From positions 30,931 to 94,930 of the forward strand of contig SUZD01000004.1 in assembly GCA_015060105.1 (NCBI GenBank): DNA of 64,000 bases, in the 5' to 3' direction. The notes beneath the pieces were generated by a model that worked only from the letters and a program-made list of their open reading frames with translations, was not told the origin of the DNA and searched no databases. The translations under genes and the position numbers were made by a program. Positions within the stretch are counted from its first letter, which is position 1. Every line of letters starts with the position of its first letter. The DNA comes from Rikenellaceae bacterium (lineage in GTDB: Bacteria; Bacteroidota; Bacteroidia; Bacteroidales; Rikenellaceae). This document shows, piece by piece, positions 7,718 to 17,837 of this stretch.

Positions 7718-10627
7718 ATGAAACTCAAATCGATTCTATGGTCGGTTGCCGTTGCGCTCATCTCGTTGATGACGTTTACCGCTTGCGCCGACTACCAAAC
7801 CGTCGCTAATGACCCTCTGAACACCCGCATCTATACACTGGATAACGGTTTGAAGGTCTATATGACTATCAATAAAGAGGCTCCCCGCGTGCAAACCTAT
7901 ATCGCTGTGCGTGTTGGTAGCAAGAATGACCCCGCCGAGACCACAGGTTTGGCGCACTATTTCGAGCACTTGATGTTCAAAGGTACCGAAAATTACGGTA
8001 CTTCGGACTACGCAGCCGAGAAGGTGTTGTTGGACCAAATCGAAGAGACTTTCGAGGTGTATCGCAAAACCGAGGGCGAGGCTGAGCGTCAAGCACTCTA
8101 TCGCAAAATCGACTCGTTGAGCTTCGAGGCTTCGAAGTATAGCATTGCCAATGAGTACGACAAATTGATGTCGGCTATCGGTGCCGAGGGTACCAATGCC
8201 TATACAGCCAACGATATGACTGTATATCAAGAGAATATCCCGTCAAATCAAGTCGAGAATTGGGCGAAAATCCAAGCCGACCGTTTCAAATGCAACGTTA
8301 TTCGCGGCTTCCACACCGAGCTCGAAACCGTGTATGAGGAGAAGAATATGTCGCTTACCAAAGACAACCGCAAGGTGCTCGAAAACCTTATGGCAGGTTT
8401 GTATCCTCACCACCCCTACGGTACTCAAACTACGCTTGGCTCGCAGGAACACCTTAAAAATCCGTCGATTACCAATATCAAAAACTACTATCGTACATAC
8501 TATGTGCCCAACAATATGGCAATATGTATGAGTGGTGACATCGATCCCGAGGCGACTATGGAGATTATCGAAAAGTATTTTGGCGATATGGAGCCCAACG
8601 AGAATCTTCCCGAGTTCACCTTTGAGCCCGAGCCCGAGTTTACCGAGCCCGTTATTAAAGAGGTATGGGGTCTTGATGCCGAGAATGTAGCATTGGCTTG
8701 GCGTACAGACGCTCCTACAACCGAGGATTATTATATGGTACCGCTGGTGTCGTCGTTGCTCTACAACGGTCAGGCAGGTATTATCGATATGGATATTACC
8801 CAACAGCAAAAAACTCTGTTCTCGTACGCTATGCACAACCATTTGGCCGATTATGGCTTTATCGGTGTTGCCGGTATGCCCAAACAGGGACAAACGCTTG
8901 ATGAGGTGGCAGAGTTGCTTCTCGCTGCGGTTGATAAACTCCGCAACGGAGATTTCTCCGAGGAGCTAATCAAAGCGGGCGTGGCTAACTTCAAAGCGGG
9001 TCGTATGAACGAGTTCGACAACAATGCCGACCGCGCACACTTCTACGTTTCGTCGTTCACTATGGGTATTCCTTTGGAGTACGCCTTTGCGCAACTCGAC
9101 AATATGGCGAAGGTCACCAAACAAGATGTCATTGACTTTGTAAACCGTAAAATGCGTCGCGACAACTATGTGGCTGTCTATAAACGCTATGGCGAAGACA
9201 AAAACATCGTTCGTATGCCCAAACCCGAAATTACTCCTATCCTCACCAATCGTGATAAGCAAAGTGCTTTCCTTCAAGAGATTATGGCGTCGGAGGTTGA
9301 GCCTATCGAGCCTCAATTCGTCGATTTCGAGAAGGATATGGAGGTGTTCACAACCAAGAACGGTATCGAGGTGCTTTACAAAAAGAACGAGACAACCGAC
9401 CTCTACTCGTTGGACTACCTCTATGACTTTGGCAAGACCGATGACCCCGAGATGGATATGGCGTTCAACTATTTGAGCTATCTGGGTACTGCCGAGAAGA
9501 GCGCCGAGCAAATTGCTGCCGAGATGTACAGCATCGCTTGCTCGTTCGGCTTCCGCGTGACCGACAACAAAGCAATGGTGTCGATGGACGGACTCTCGGA
9601 GAATATGGCCGAGGCTATGGCTCAAACCGAGGGCTTGATGTATGGCGCAGTCGAGAACCCGATGATTCTCAATGCGTTGAAGTATGACCTGCTGAAACTT
9701 CGCGCTGACTCCAAATTGCAACAACAGGCCTCGTTCCAAGCTCTGCGTCGCTATGGTACCTATGGCCCCGAGTATATCAAAGCAATCACCTTGTCGAACG
9801 AGCGACTTGTGGCTCTCGACTCGAAGGCTTTGCTGGATAAAGTCGCTATGTTGAAGGGCGTTAAACACCAAATCCTCTACTATGGTCCTATGGAGAAAGA
9901 GGAGCTGTTGGCAGTGCTCGAAAGTGGCCACCAATGCGCCGAAACTTTGGAGGATTACCCCGTGAAAAACGACTACAAACCGCTCGCAACCGACCAGAAA
10001 CGAGTAGTTGTGGCACACTACGATTCGCCCCAAATCTACTATATGCAAATCTCGAACCTCGGTGGCGAGTTCAACCCCGAGCAAGATGCTGTTCAAACCC
10101 TTTATAATCAATATTTTGGAGGTGGTATGAATAGCGTTGTGTTCCAAGAGATGCGCGAGGCTCGCGGTCTGGCTTACAGTTCGGTTGCTCTCTACGATAC
10201 CCCTTATCGCAAGGGTGAGCCCTACTTGTATAGCGCATTTATTGCAACTCAAAATGACAAGATGGCCGAGGCGATGGGTGCTTTCTCGGAGATTATCGAG
10301 AATATGCCCGAGAGCGAGGCTGCGTTCCAACTCACCAAAGAGTCGCAAATCGCCACAATGCGTACCCAACGCACCATCAAAGCCAATGTGCTCAATGCCT
10401 ATATCGCAGCACGCGATTTGGGTATCGACTACGACCGTAATGAGCGTATTTACAATGGTTTGCAAACTCTTACGCTGGACGACATCAAAGCCTTCCAACA
10501 AGAGAATATTAAGGACTTGAACTATACCTATATGATTCTTGGCGACACCGACGATATCGATATGAAGTATCTCGGTACCGTTGGCAAGGTTGAGGTTGTG
10601 TCGGCCGAGGAGATTTTCGGTTACTAA
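7718..10627 (+). CDS. M16 family zinc metallopeptidase (insulinase-type) lipoprotein
   Basis: The 969-residue protein has a lipoprotein signal ending at Cys23 (MTFTACAD) and two full M16 halves. The active half carries the inverted zinc motif HYFEH (H80, E83, H84) and the distal glutamate region ELETVYEEKN near 201-210. The C-terminal half contains the non-catalytic repeat with FGGGMNSVVFQEMREARGLAYS near 805-830. Such enzymes degrade peptides in a closed chamber; the lipid anchor places this one in the envelope. It follows DUF456 by 17 bases, and a strong hairpin lies downstream. Confidence 0.92.
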   Translation: MKLKSILWSVAVALISLMTFTACADYQTVANDPLNTRIYTLDNGLKVYMTINKEAPRVQTYIAVRVGSKNDPAETTGLAHYFEHLMFKGTENYGTSDYAAEKVLLDQIEETFEVYRKTEGEAERQALYRKIDSLSFEASKYSIANEYDKLMSAIGAEGTNAYTANDMTVYQENIPSNQVENWAKIQADRFKCNVIRGFHTELETVYEEKNMSLTKDNRKVLENLMAGLYPHHPYGTQTTLGSQEHLKNPSITNIKNYYRTYYVPNNMAICMSGDIDPEATMEIIEKYFGDMEPNENLPEFTFEPEPEFTEPVIKEVWGLDAENVALAWRTDAPTTEDYYMVPLVSSLLYNGQAGIIDMDITQQQKTLFSYAMHNHLADYGFIGVAGMPKQGQTLDEVAELLLAAVDKLRNGDFSEELIKAGVANFKAGRMNEFDNNADRAHFYVSSFTMGIPLEYAFAQLDNMAKVTKQDVIDFVNRKMRRDNYVAVYKRYGEDKNIVRMPKPEITPILTNRDKQSAFLQEIMASEVEPIEPQFVDFEKDMEVFTTKNGIEVLYKKNETTDLYSLDYLYDFGKTDDPEMDMAFNYLSYLGTAEKSAEQIAAEMYSIACSFGFRVTDNKAMVSMDGLSENMAEAMAQTEGLMYGAVENPMILNALKYDLLKLRADSKLQQQASFQALRRYGTYGPEYIKAITLSNERLVALDSKALLDKVAMLKGVKHQILYYGPMEKEELLAVLESGHQCAETLEDYPVKNDYKPLATDQKRVVVAHYDSPQIYYMQISNLGGEFNPEQDAVQTLYNQYFGGGMNSVVFQEMREARGLAYSSVALYDTPYRKGEPYLYSAFIATQNDKMAEAMGAFSEIIENMPESEAAFQLTKESQIATMRTQRTIKANVLNAYIAARDLGIDYDRNERIYNGLQTLTLDDIKAFQQENIKDLNYTYMILGDTDDIDMKYLGTVGKVEVVSAEEIFGY

Positions 10628-10681
10628 TCATCCCAAGAAAAAGTACTCGAAGTACAAATTTTTCGAGAAAAATAGCGTCAA

Positions 10682-10721
10682 AGATGCGGACTCGGATAGT
10701 GAGCTATCTGTGTCCGCATCT
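10682..10721 (+). terminator. hairpin terminator after the M16 gene
   Basis: A ten-base perfect stem (10682-10691 with 10712-10721) encloses a second short stem GATAG/CTATC. A short T-rich stretch follows. It probably ends the panC-to-M16 transcript. Confidence 0.6.
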
Positions 10722-10807
10722 GCGTTTTGTATCGTTTGCTTTCGATTGAAATGTTCCGAAAAAGCCACAAAAGAGAAAAAACTCGATAAGAAAAAGAGTA
10801 AAAAATT

Positions 10808-10838
10808 TTTGGCGAATCAAAAAAAATAGTTACCTTTG
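10808..10838 (+). promoter_or_regulatory. promoter of the SusC/SusD locus
   Basis: TTTG at 10808-10811 and TACCTTTG at 10831-10838 are separated by 19 bases, an exact Bacteroidetes -33/-7 pair. Transcription would begin near 10845, giving a leader of about 180 bases before the susC-like ATG. Confidence 0.8.
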
Positions 10839-10874
10839 AGGACTTAAAGTGTGTGCCAAACGCACTTGTGAGAG

Positions 10875-10952
10875 CGAAATAGTGTCAAAGTCGAAGCTGC
10901 AAAACGAAGCCCGCAAAGCTTGGTTGGTTGCAGAATCGGCATTGCTATTTCG
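10875..10952 (+). ncRNA. structured 5' leader of the SusC-like mRNA
   Basis: Nested complementary blocks lie between promoter and start codon: CGAAATAG (10875-10882) with CTATTTCG (10945-10952), and CTGCAA (10897-10902) with TTGCAG (10928-10933). The region could form a long hairpin in the 5' untranslated RNA. It could act in regulation or sRNA pairing, or simply give stability; no known family is recognised. Confidence 0.4.
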
Positions 10953-11026
10953 TTGTAGCACAATGTATTGGCGAGCTTGTAGAAAACAACTAATTAACAT
11001 AAATTTTTAACTAATTCTGAAACACT

Positions 11027-14000
11027 ATGAACAAAACTAACACCAGTAGTAACACTTCCTGGTTGCGTAGGATGGTTTCGTGTTTGTGTATGTTGGGTAT
11101 GATGTTGGCAGTTTCGGCCAATGTTTCAGCCAATCCTTCACAATCAGAAGCTGAGCAACAGCGAAAAGTGTCGGGTAGAGTCTTGGACGAAGCAGGTCAG
11201 CCGCTTGTAGGTGTAACGATTATCTCGACTGTGACAACACAGGGTGTAATCACCGACGCCGAAGGTACATTTGAGCTGCGCGTAGGTGCCAACGACAAAC
11301 TTATGGTTTCGTTCCTCGGTATGGAGGATCAGACTGTCGAGGTAGGTGACAAAAACTATCTTGAAGTAACCATGGTGTCGCAAGCATCTGCACTGGAAGA
11401 GGTAACCGTCGTTGCGTTCGGTACCCAAAAGAAAGAGTCGGTGGTTGCATCTATCACCGCAGTAAGCCCCAAAGACTTGAAAGTTCCGTCGGGTAACCTT
11501 ACCTCGGCACTTGCAGGTCGTATGGCAGGTCTTATCTCGTACCAACAGAGTGGTGAGCCTGGCGCCGACAACGCGAAGTTCTTCGTGCGTGGTGTAACCT
11601 CGTTCGGTTACTCGCAAGACCCCCTTATCCTTTTGGACGGTTTTGAGATTACCTCTGAGGACCTCGCTGCAATCGACTCGGACAACATCGAGCAATTCGT
11701 AATCTTGAAGGACGCAACTGCTGCTGCGCTTTACGGTTCGAAAGGTGCAAACGGTGTAATCTCGGTTACCACCAAGAAAGGTCGTGAGGGTCCAGCACGC
11801 GTGGCATTCCGTCACGAGTCGCGTTTCTCGACTCCTACTCAATTGCCTGAGGCTGTTGACGGTGTGACTTATATGAACCTCTACAACGAGGCATATGAGA
11901 ACGACTTCCCCGGTGAGCCTTCGCGTTATACCGCTCAAAAGATTCTTAACACTAAGAAAGGTGTCAACGAGTACGCTTATCCTAACGTAAACTGGTATGA
12001 CGAGATGTTCGACAAGTTCGCTTACAACCAACACTATTCGTTGAACGTAAGTGGTGGTGGTAAAGTCGTAAGCTACTACGTATCGGGTGGTTACCTGAAT
12101 GAGCGTGGTGTCTTGAAGAACAACCGCTTGAACAACTTCAAGAACAACGTATCGGTGAACCGTTTCAACGTAACTGCAAAAGTTAACGTGAACATCACCA
12201 AAACTACCAAGTTGGAGATTAACATGCAATCGGTGTTCAAAAACTACGGCGGTCCTAACAACTCGACCGGTACAGGCGAGGGTTCGGATTCGAACGCTAG
12301 TGACGCAACCGTTGTATTTAATAATGTATGGCGTGGTAACCCGATCGAGTTCCCGAAATACTACTCGACCGATTACCTCTTTGGTGACAATGCTGATGAC
12401 CTTCGTTCGTTGCCCGGCCGCGTGCTCTTCGGTAAAGACGAGGCTAACAGCATGACCAACCCCTATGCAGAGATGGTGAAAGGTTACAAAGATGGTTTCC
12501 AAAACACCATTATCTCGATGATGACTTTGAACCAAGACTTGAAGTTCGTGACTCCCGGTCTTGCTGCTCACGCCAAAGTTAACATCAAGAACTATGCAGC
12601 TTACGAGAGCCGTCGTAGCTACTCGCCCTGGTATTACAGCTTGGCAGAGTACGACGAGTTCGAGAACAAATATCGCTTGGCCCAAGCTGGTGGCGACGGT
12701 AACACCACTCTCGGTGACGCTTCGACCACTCGTGAGACCACTTCGAAACTCTACTTCGAGGCAGGTATCACTTATAGCCGCACTTTCAAAGATGCTCACG
12801 AGGTAAATGCTGTATTGCTCTACACTCAAGAGGAGAACAAAAAATCGGGTACCAGCGATATCCGTACTATCCAATCTGCACTTCCTTCGCGTAACCAAGG
12901 TATCCGCTTGCGTGCAACTTATGCATACAAAGGACGCTATATGTTCGAGGGATCGTTGACCTACAACGGTTCGGAGAAATTTGCGAAGAAATATCGTTGG
13001 GGTCTCTTCCCCTCGATTGGTGTGGGTTATATGATTTCGAACGAGAAATTCTGGGAGCCTATCTCGCGTTACGTTAACAAACTGAAATTCCGTTATTCGT
13101 GGGGTAAAGTAGGTAACGATAACATCGCAGGTGAGGCAGATCGTTTCATGTTCCTTTCGAGCATCACCAGTGGTGGTAGCGGTTATACTGCAAACTCGAC
13201 AGGTACTGCATACTACGGTTCGTACAACATCGTTCGTATGGCCAACGAGACCATTACTTGGGAGATTGCAACCAAACAAAACATCGGTATCGATTTGAGC
13301 TTGTTCAATGCAGTTGACATCATGGTTGAGTACTTTACCGAGGAGCGTACCGGTATCTACCAACGTCGTGAGTCGATTCCTTCGTCGACCGGTCTTTCGG
13401 GTAACGACCTCTATGGTAACGTAGGTGCTGCGAAATCGCATGGTGTTGATGCATCGTTGGATTTGAACTACTCGTTCAACAAAGACGCGTTCATCAGCGG
13501 TCGTTTCAACTTTACTTATGCAAAGAGTGAGGTTACCGAGAAAGACGAGCCTGCTTACAAAGAGAGCTTGAAACACTTGAGCCGTGTAGGTTATCCTTCG
13601 GCACAAAGTTGGGGTTATATCGCAGAGCGTCTGTTCATTGACGCTGACGACGTAGCCAACTCGCCTAAACAAGAGGTTGCTTCGGGTGCTGTCGTTCAAC
13701 CTGGTGATATCAAGTATAAAGATATCAACGGTGACGGTATCGTAAACAGCAACGACCAAGTTGCATTGGGTTTCCCCAGCTACTCGCCTGAGATCAACTA
13801 CGGTTTCGGTCTTTCGGGAGGTTACAAATCGTTCGACTTGTCGTTCTTCTTCCAAGGTCAAGGTCGTGGTTCGTTCTTCATCGATCCTAACGGTATCCTT
13901 CCTTTCTCGGGCTATCGTAACTGTTTGCAATTCATCGCAGATAGCCACTGGAGCCCCAATAACCCCGTTTCGCAAGCATTCTGGCCTCGTCTTTCGACAG

Positions 14001-14266
14001 GTTCGGCAACCAACAACATGGTTTCGAACTCGACTTGGTGGTTGCGTAACTCTTCGTTCATTCGTTTGAAATCTGTCGAGTTCGGTTACTCGATCTCTCC
14101 CAAGATTTTGAAGAAGACCCCGATCAAACAATTCCGTGTTTACTTGCAAGGTTCGAACTTGTTCGTAGCTTCGGGTTACAAATTGTGGGATCCTGAGATG
14201 GGCTCGAACGGTTTGGGTTATCCTTTGCAACGAGTTTACTCGATTGGTTTGCAAATTCAATTCTAA
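11027..14266 (+). CDS. SusC/RagA-type TonB-dependent outer membrane transporter
   Basis: The 1079-residue outer-membrane barrel imports oligosaccharides or peptides using TonB energy. After the signal peptide comes a carboxypeptidase-D-like domain (SGRVLDEAGQPLVGVTI, about 48-120), then a TonB box region and the plug with the SusC signature (DPLILLDGFEI, ILKDATAAALYGSKGANGVI near 200-250), then a C-terminal barrel ending in the aromatic residue of IGLQIQF. There is no N-terminal STN domain, so anti-sigma signalling through it is unlikely. It is first in a four-gene operon with a SusD partner 15 bases downstream. The substrate cannot be read from sequence. Confidence 0.96.
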   Translation: MNKTNTSSNTSWLRRMVSCLCMLGMMLAVSANVSANPSQSEAEQQRKVSGRVLDEAGQPLVGVTIISTVTTQGVITDAEGTFELRVGANDKLMVSFLGMEDQTVEVGDKNYLEVTMVSQASALEEVTVVAFGTQKKESVVASITAVSPKDLKVPSGNLTSALAGRMAGLISYQQSGEPGADNAKFFVRGVTSFGYSQDPLILLDGFEITSEDLAAIDSDNIEQFVILKDATAAALYGSKGANGVISVTTKKGREGPARVAFRHESRFSTPTQLPEAVDGVTYMNLYNEAYENDFPGEPSRYTAQKILNTKKGVNEYAYPNVNWYDEMFDKFAYNQHYSLNVSGGGKVVSYYVSGGYLNERGVLKNNRLNNFKNNVSVNRFNVTAKVNVNITKTTKLEINMQSVFKNYGGPNNSTGTGEGSDSNASDATVVFNNVWRGNPIEFPKYYSTDYLFGDNADDLRSLPGRVLFGKDEANSMTNPYAEMVKGYKDGFQNTIISMMTLNQDLKFVTPGLAAHAKVNIKNYAAYESRRSYSPWYYSLAEYDEFENKYRLAQAGGDGNTTLGDASTTRETTSKLYFEAGITYSRTFKDAHEVNAVLLYTQEENKKSGTSDIRTIQSALPSRNQGIRLRATYAYKGRYMFEGSLTYNGSEKFAKKYRWGLFPSIGVGYMISNEKFWEPISRYVNKLKFRYSWGKVGNDNIAGEADRFMFLSSITSGGSGYTANSTGTAYYGSYNIVRMANETITWEIATKQNIGIDLSLFNAVDIMVEYFTEERTGIYQRRESIPSSTGLSGNDLYGNVGAAKSHGVDASLDLNYSFNKDAFISGRFNFTYAKSEVTEKDEPAYKESLKHLSRVGYPSAQSWGYIAERLFIDADDVANSPKQEVASGAVVQPGDIKYKDINGDGIVNSNDQVALGFPSYSPEINYGFGLSGGYKSFDLSFFFQGQGRGSFFIDPNGILPFSGYRNCLQFIADSHWSPNNPVSQAFWPRLSTGSATNNMVSNSTWWLRNSSFIRLKSVEFGYSISPKILKKTPIKQFRVYLQGSNLFVASGYKLWDPEMGSNGLGYPLQRVYSIGLQIQF

Positions 14267-14281
14267 TAAAGATAAGAGAAT

Positions 14282-16267
14282 ATGAAAAGAGTTAAATATA
14301 TATTAATGGTATTGCTCGCAGCCACTATTTCGAGTTGTAACTACTTGAATGTGGTTCCCGATGGCGTTGTCGAGATTTCGAGTAAATTTACGACTCAATC
14401 GGGTGTGCGATCAGCTTTGGGTAAGTGCTATGAGTATATGCCGTCGATGCAATATGTTCACGGTAGTGTTACTCTGGCCGGTGACGAGTATTGCTGTCCT
14501 AACGTGAACGCTACCTTTACAACCGGTGGTTCGTGCCGTGGTTTGTGGTTGGTTCGCGGTCTTCAATCGGCAACTAACGTATCGCTTGACTACTGGACCG
14601 GTAGCGGTCTTTATGAGGGTATCCGTTATTGTAACGTATTCCTTGAGAACATTCACAACTGCGTGGGTGTGCCCAAGAATATGATCAACGACTGGATTGC
14701 ACAAGTTAAAGTTCTTCGTGCATACTATCACTTCTTCTTGATTCAATGTTATGGTCCTATCTTGATTTACGACCACTCGATTGATTTGAGCGCAAGTGTA
14801 GATCAAATGCGTGCAGAGCGTAAACCTTTGGAGGAGTGCTTCCAATTTGTTATTGGTGAGTTGAACGAGGCTTTGGCTATCGCTGATTTCCAACCGAGCC
14901 GTTGTAACTCTTCGACCGAGAACTTGTTGCTTGACAAGGTTAAAACCAAAGCTATCTTGGCAAAGGTTATGTTGCTTCGTGCAAGCCCCATCTTCAACGG
15001 TAACATTCTTTACAATGACTTCGATTTGATCAACGCTAATACCGAGGGTACTCCTCTGTGGAAAGAGCGTTGGGAGGACGCAGCTGAGGCATGTGAGGAG
15101 GCTATCAAATATGCCGAGGAGGTAGGTCAACGTTCGTTGTTCCAAGCTCCCGAGAAGACCTCTTATGACTATGACCTTCCTTATTACGACCTCGAAGGCT
15201 CGATTATCAAACACAGCTACGCACTTCGTTTCTCGATTGTAGAGGCCAACGTAACCCTGAATAAGGAGCTTATCTGGGGTAGCGGTCTTGGCGCAAACTT
15301 CAGCGGAAGCTACACAATCCAAACTGCATCGCAAATCCGTACAGGTCAGTTGCAAGATGCTGCCGGCGTTTACTACAACGACGATGGTAACCTTGACTCG
15401 GGCTATGCATTCGGTTGGTTGGGTGCATCGTTGGAGATGTGCGAGGCATTCTACTCGAAAAATGGTGTGCCTATCTCGTTGGATAGCGAGTACGACTATT
15501 CGGGTCGCTACGAGTTGACACGTGTTCCTTCGGATAACTACCACATGGCATACATGGCAGCCGGTCAACAAACTGTTAAGTTGCACTTGAACCGTGAGCC
15601 TCGTTTCTATGCTTGGTTGTTGGTTGACCGTTCTTGCTACCGTGACTACAACCGTCTTATTCCTCTGATTTCGATGTTGTATGGTGATACCAGCGCTCCC
15701 GGTGGTGGTACCGCTATCGAGGGTTCGTCGAACTATGACCTTCTCCAATCGGGTATTGGTATCAAGAAGATGGTTCACCCTGAGTCGAAAAACAAACTTG
15801 CGGCTAACGTTAAGATGTATCCCTTCCCTCTTATCCGTTTGGCAGACCTCTACTTGATGTATGCTGAGGCATTGTGTATGGTAGGTGAGGATCTTGGCAC
15901 CGCAGCTGACTATGTAAACAAAGTTCGTGCTCGTGCAGGTTTGAAACCTCTGAACGAGTCTTGGGACGTTTACACATCGCTCAACTCGGGTAACCAAGCC
16001 GACCTTATGGAGATGATTAAATGGGAGCGTCGTGTTGAGCTTTGCTTCGAGGGTCACCGCTACTTTGACGTAGTTCGTTGGCTCGAAGGCGACAAGTACT
16101 TCAACTCGCCTATCCGTGGTTGGAACTACAAGGGTACCAAACCTGCTCAGTTCTACACCATCACCAACCTGTTCTCGAAACAATGGTCGAACAAGAACTA
16201 CTTGTGGCCTTTGACTTCGAGCGAGATTGACAAGAACCCCAGATTGCGCCAAAATCCTTGGTGGTAG
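14282..16267 (+). CDS. SusD/RagB family nutrient-binding outer membrane lipoprotein
   Basis: The 661-residue surface lipoprotein (signal ends in ISSCNYLN) is the lid of the SusC transporter. The N-terminal TPR-like region includes YWTGSGLYEGIRYCNVFLENI. The conserved C-terminal RagB/SusD block includes YPFPLIRLADLYLMYAEAL, VNKVRARAGL and WERRVELCFEGHRYFDVVRW, all family hallmarks. It lies immediately after the SusC-like gene. Ligand unknown. Confidence 0.95.
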   Translation: MKRVKYILMVLLAATISSCNYLNVVPDGVVEISSKFTTQSGVRSALGKCYEYMPSMQYVHGSVTLAGDEYCCPNVNATFTTGGSCRGLWLVRGLQSATNVSLDYWTGSGLYEGIRYCNVFLENIHNCVGVPKNMINDWIAQVKVLRAYYHFFLIQCYGPILIYDHSIDLSASVDQMRAERKPLEECFQFVIGELNEALAIADFQPSRCNSSTENLLLDKVKTKAILAKVMLLRASPIFNGNILYNDFDLINANTEGTPLWKERWEDAAEACEEAIKYAEEVGQRSLFQAPEKTSYDYDLPYYDLEGSIIKHSYALRFSIVEANVTLNKELIWGSGLGANFSGSYTIQTASQIRTGQLQDAAGVYYNDDGNLDSGYAFGWLGASLEMCEAFYSKNGVPISLDSEYDYSGRYELTRVPSDNYHMAYMAAGQQTVKLHLNREPRFYAWLLVDRSCYRDYNRLIPLISMLYGDTSAPGGGTAIEGSSNYDLLQSGIGIKKMVHPESKNKLAANVKMYPFPLIRLADLYLMYAEALCMVGEDLGTAADYVNKVRARAGLKPLNESWDVYTSLNSGNQADLMEMIKWERRVELCFEGHRYFDVVRWLEGDKYFNSPIRGWNYKGTKPAQFYTITNLFSKQWSNKNYLWPLTSSEIDKNPRLRQNPWW

Positions 16268-16315
16268 TATGTGACTTGTTGTAATAAATTGTAACAAATA
16301 AAAGTCAGATAAATT

Positions 16316-17809
16316 ATGAAAATGATAAAATCATATGTAGCAATCGCGCTGACCGTATTGGCGATGTCGGTAACGAGCTGTATGCAACCGGTAGAGGGTA
16401 ATACCCCTTCGGATAAAGAACCTGCTCCTTCGCCGATTACCCCTGATATGATTAACTGGGAAGCGTGTAAGGCAGAGCCCGGAGAGTACTACATTATCTT
16501 CAACTCTCTGCCTCAGGAGGCTAATATGCTCTACGTTAAGGCTGTTTATAATGTTGATAACGGTGATGAGATTATCAAATCTATGAGCGTTTATGCTGAT
16601 ACCCTTAAATTGGAGGGTTTTGGTACTCAACCTTCGTATGATGTTGATCTCTATGCTGTAAGCCGTCGTGGTAGCGAGTCAGAGAAATTGACCATCACAG
16701 TTGAGCCTTTGGAGCCTAGCGTAAGTGTCGTTGGTAGAACTATCACCGTTCAAGGTAGCTTCTCTTCGATGCTTGTAAACTGCGAGAACCCTCAACGTAA
16801 AAACCTTGATATCTATGTTGACCTTAAATACTTCGATGAGCAAACAGGTCGCGAGATTTCGGTAAGCAAAGTAAATACTATCTCCGGTTTGGACTCGGTT
16901 AAAACTATCGTTATCGACGACCTTCCCGGTGGTTGGTACGAGGTTTCGAGCTACGTAGGCGACCGTTATGGTAACGTTTCGGAGGTTGTTCAACATGATG
17001 GTACCGAGGTTATCAAGGACGAGCCTATCTTGGGTAAAGTAAATGAGCGTAAACCTGAACTTGGTGACTTCGATCCTACTTCGCAAGATCCCCGTGTTTG
17101 GAGCTTCATCGACGATTCTCGCCTTTGGGGTAAATATAGATGGATGGACAATGAAACAAATGAATTTGTTCTTGATCCTTCCAAAGCTGACCTCTACGTT
17201 AAAGGTGGAATGCGTAATGCACAAGCTTCGTTCGGTGCCGGTAAGATTCAATACTTCTTTGATGGTCAAACCGAGGAGGCTACCGGTGATGACAATGCAA
17301 GCCGTTTCATCACAGGTATTACCAAATATGCCGGTGTGAATGGTTATTGGGCTTATCCTTATAGCTACTTCTTCGACTTGGGCCGTACCGTTGAGTTGTC
17401 GCGTGTAACTGTTCACCAAGCTATCGGTGTTAAATACTCGATGTATAGCACCAAGACCTTCGAGTTGTGGGGTCGTGAGGAGATGGAAGGTGACGACGAG
17501 GAAGGTGCTGATTTGTTGAGCGGCTGGTTCCAACTTGGTACTTACACTATCGAGAAGCCTTTGACCGAGAGCGATCAGAACGCAATGTTCAAGAAAGGTC
17601 ACACTTTCCAAGTGAAAGAGTCTGAGAATGGTGATCCTCTGTTGGCTGATCCTATCCGTTACTTGTGGTTCCGCGGTATCGAGGACTTCGATCCGGGTAA
17701 ACCCGCTAAGGTTACCGTTGATGGTGTTCAAGTAGAGGTTCCCGGTTCGCCCTACCAAGGACAACTTGCGGAGATTACATTGTATGGTGTTGACTCTTAT
17801 GAGGAGTAG
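16316..17809 (+). CDS. DUF4959/DUF5126/DUF5000-type surface lipoprotein
   Basis: The 497-residue lipoprotein (signal ends in SVTSCMQP) has the architecture of SusCD-associated proteins: two Ig-like domains in the N-terminal half (about 45-240) and a C-terminal discoidin-like (F5/8 type C) module at about 320-490, with WAYPYSYFFDLGRTVELSRVTV and the closing IRYLWFRGIE and AEITLYG strands. Domain names are assigned from pattern, not search. It probably binds glycans at the cell surface as an accessory to the upstream pair. Confidence 0.8.
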   Translation: MKMIKSYVAIALTVLAMSVTSCMQPVEGNTPSDKEPAPSPITPDMINWEACKAEPGEYYIIFNSLPQEANMLYVKAVYNVDNGDEIIKSMSVYADTLKLEGFGTQPSYDVDLYAVSRRGSESEKLTITVEPLEPSVSVVGRTITVQGSFSSMLVNCENPQRKNLDIYVDLKYFDEQTGREISVSKVNTISGLDSVKTIVIDDLPGGWYEVSSYVGDRYGNVSEVVQHDGTEVIKDEPILGKVNERKPELGDFDPTSQDPRVWSFIDDSRLWGKYRWMDNETNEFVLDPSKADLYVKGGMRNAQASFGAGKIQYFFDGQTEEATGDDNASRFITGITKYAGVNGYWAYPYSYFFDLGRTVELSRVTVHQAIGVKYSMYSTKTFELWGREEMEGDDEEGADLLSGWFQLGTYTIEKPLTESDQNAMFKKGHTFQVKESENGDPLLADPIRYLWFRGIEDFDPGKPAKVTVDGVQVEVPGSPYQGQLAEITLYGVDSYEE

Positions 17810-17837
17810 AGTATAAATTGCAAAAAACATTAAGGCT

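Noticed and set aside
11144-14260. Long open frame on the strand opposite the SusC-like gene (over 1000 codons)
   Set aside because: It mirrors the sense gene, which avoids TTA, CTA and TCA codons; the translated product is low-complexity, rich in Val/Thr/Arg, with no signal or domain.
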